A stretch of DNA of 64,000 bases from Enhydrobacter aerosaccus. GTDB lineage: Bacteria; Pseudomonadota; Alphaproteobacteria; Reyranellales; Reyranellaceae. A program made the translations under genes and the position numbers. Below, in pieces: positions 62,894 through 64,000 of the stretch. The notes under the pieces were generated by a model. The model saw only the letters and a list, made by a program, of their open reading frames with translations, was not told the DNA's origin and did not search any database. The stretch's first letter is position 1; each line of letters starts with the position of its first letter. The stretch lies in contig NZ_FUWJ01000006.1 in NCBI RefSeq assembly GCF_900167455.1, positions 124,001 through 188,000 of the forward strand, written 5' to 3'.

Positions 62894-64000
62894 TCAAGCG
62901 GCGAGTTCGAGGATCTCTCGCACCTGCGTCGGCCCATCGATGCGACGCGGATTGCGCAGAACCCAGGGCGTAGCCATGGCTTTCTGGGCGATGAGGTCGA
63001 ACTGGCTGTGATCAACATCCACGTCGCGCAGGCGATGTGGCATACCGAGGCCAGCGATGAAAGCCGCAAGGACGTCCGCCGCGTCCTTGCCAGGATGGCC
63101 CATGGCAGCCGCAATCATCGCCTGCCGATGGGCATTGGCTGGCTTGTTCCAGCGCATCACCGCCGGCAGCATGATGCAGGACGTGTGGCCGTGCGGAATG
63201 CCGAAAACGGCGCCGAGCACGTAACCGATCCCGTGGCTGGCGCCCATCGGCACACCGGCGGTCAACGGCGTCATCGAAAGCCACGCACCGATCTGGCAAT
63301 CGAGACGCGCTTCCATATCGCTTGGATCGGCTCTCACCTTGGACAGGCCACGAACGAGCATCGACAGGCCGTGAAGAGCCGAGGCATCGCCGTAGGGCGT
63401 GGCCTCATTCGAGCAAATGCCTTCCACGCAATGATCGACAGCACGGATGCCGGTGGAGAGCCAGAGCCACATCGGTGTATGCCGCGTGACTCGCGGATCG
63501 AGCACGACTGCACGCGGGACGATATCGGGGTGATGGTACATTTCTTTCCCCTTCGTCGCTTCGTTCGTGATGCCGGAGATTGCCGAAAACTCACCCGCGG
63601 ACAGCGTCGTGGGAATCGAGATCTGCCGGACCGCCGGTGCCTTGGCTGGCGCCGGCGCCCGGATCCGATCCAGCGCCTCGACGCTGCGGATATCGTTGGA
63701 GAGGCAGAGCTGGACTGCCTTGGCGCCGTCGGTGATCGAACCGCCGCCCAGGGTGACGATGAGGTCGGCCTTGCCTTGCCGCGCCTGGTCGGCGGCGGCA
63801 ATGACCGCCGAGCGGGGCGAATGGGCCGGCATTGCGTCGAAGGTGCCGATGCAGCGGCCGCCTAGGGCATGGCGCAGATGGTCGATCTCTTCGGTCTGTC
63901 GATTGAGCGTGCCGCTCACCATGAGGAAAACACGCTCGGCCCCGTAGTGACCGACCAATTCCGCTGTGGCATCAGCTGCCGGTGCACCGTAGCGCACCTC
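62894..64000 (-). CDS. Iron-containing alcohol dehydrogenase / maleylacetate reductase-like (5' end outside the window)
   Basis: About 369 residues are visible and the frame stays open at 64000, so the true start is upstream. VTLGGGSITDGAKAVQLCL is the nucleotide-binding glycine motif, IPTTLSAGEFSAI the phosphate-contact block, and the metal-site His residues are in AVDHCVEGI and IPHGHTSCIMLP. The AGEFS and ASHGIGYVLG blocks resemble maleylacetate reductases, but 1,3-propanediol-type alcohol dehydrogenases share them. It is NAD(P)H-dependent. Neighbouring pathway genes lie outside the window. Confidence 0.85.
   Translation of the reverse strand, partial: EVRYGAPAADATAELVGHYGAERVFLMVSGTLNRQTEEIDHLRHALGGRCIGTFDAMPAHSPRSAVIAAADQARQGKADLIVTLGGGSITDGAKAVQLCLSNDIRSVEALDRIRAPAPAKAPAVRQISIPTTLSAGEFSAISGITNEATKGKEMYHHPDIVPRAVVLDPRVTRHTPMWLWLSTGIRAVDHCVEGICSNEATPYGDASALHGLSMLVRGLSKVRADPSDMEARLDCQIGAWLSMTPLTAGVPMGASHGIGYVLGAVFGIPHGHTSCIMLPAVMRWNKPANAHRQAMIAAAMGHPGKDAADVLAAFIAGLGMPHRLRDVDVDHSQFDLIAQKAMATPWVLRNPRRIDGPTQVREILELAA

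Noticed and set aside
1..64000. CRISPR arrays, transposases, prophage genes and toxin-antitoxin pairs
   Set aside because: No repeat-spacer pattern, IS ends, integrase or phage structural gene was recognised. The RHH domain at 59148 is fused to a VOC domain and not paired with a toxin.

Overview
This is a high-GC, gene-dense stretch of an alphaproteobacterial chromosome. The strongest pointers are the housekeeping order uvrA / ssb / gyrA / coaD, a TrcR (DUF1013) cell-cycle regulator, a DUF1192 mini-protein, an OmpA-type porin with a polyproline linker, and the many GTG and TTG starts. A soil or freshwater Rhodospirillales/Reyranella-like lineage would fit, but that placement is inference. No rRNA, CRISPR array, insertion sequence, integrase or phage gene was recognised. 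One tRNA gene, tRNA-Lys(UUU), is present.

Layout. 1-2.7 kb: divergent arsenic resistance locus (acr3 cut by the window edge, arsC, arsR, ArsO-like flavoprotein) with two matching ArsR-type operators. 2.9-5.2 kb: MFS carrier and metallo-beta-lactamase-fold hydrolase. 5.2-8.5 kb: a 2,2-dialkylglycine-decarboxylase-like PLP enzyme plus a periplasmic amino-acid-binding protein, divergent from a LysR regulator. 8.6-13.7 kb: thiol-dioxygenase-like cupin, enoyl-CoA hydratase, OmpA, TrcR and quinone oxidoreductase. 13.7-18.9 kb: one tight forward run (DUF1192, 3-hydroxybutyrate dehydrogenase, O-acetylhomoserine sulfhydrylase, hydrolase, SDR, DUF169, 2'-5' RNA ligase-like). 18.9-23.2 kb: reverse operon fabI-aroC-PH-like membrane protein-sppA. 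23.3-26.3 kb: pdxH, a cation diffusion facilitator and an APH/AAA fusion kinase. 26.3-34.4 kb: uvrA, ssb, HAD hydrolase, gyrA, coaD and tRNA-Lys.

34.4-44.4 kb is a ten-gene envelope glycoconjugate locus: Wzm/Wzt ABC exporter, GT21-like glycosyltransferase, STAS protein, Wza-type lipoprotein, a second DevBCA-like ABC exporter, and two tandem CslA-like processive glycosyltransferases. No Wzx, Wzy, Wzz/Wzc or KpsC/S is seen. It is the best candidate in the window for an undescribed system.

44.4-51.5 kb: cyclic-nucleotide-gated K+ channel, Na/Pi symporter divergent from phosphonoacetate hydrolase, GFA protein, PEP-mutase/isocitrate-lyase-fold protein and Baeyer-Villiger-type monooxygenase. 51.5-59.1 kb: periplasmic beta-propeller protein divergent from an amine-catabolism-like operon (DAO-type oxidase, class-III aminotransferase, agmatinase-family ureohydrolase, gamma-glutamyltransferase). 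59.1-62.7 kb: an unusual ribbon-helix-helix/VOC fusion with a palindromic operator, then a three-gene 4-bp-overlapping operon resembling Gtr glycosylation modules. The window ends inside an iron-containing alcohol dehydrogenase/maleylacetate reductase gene.
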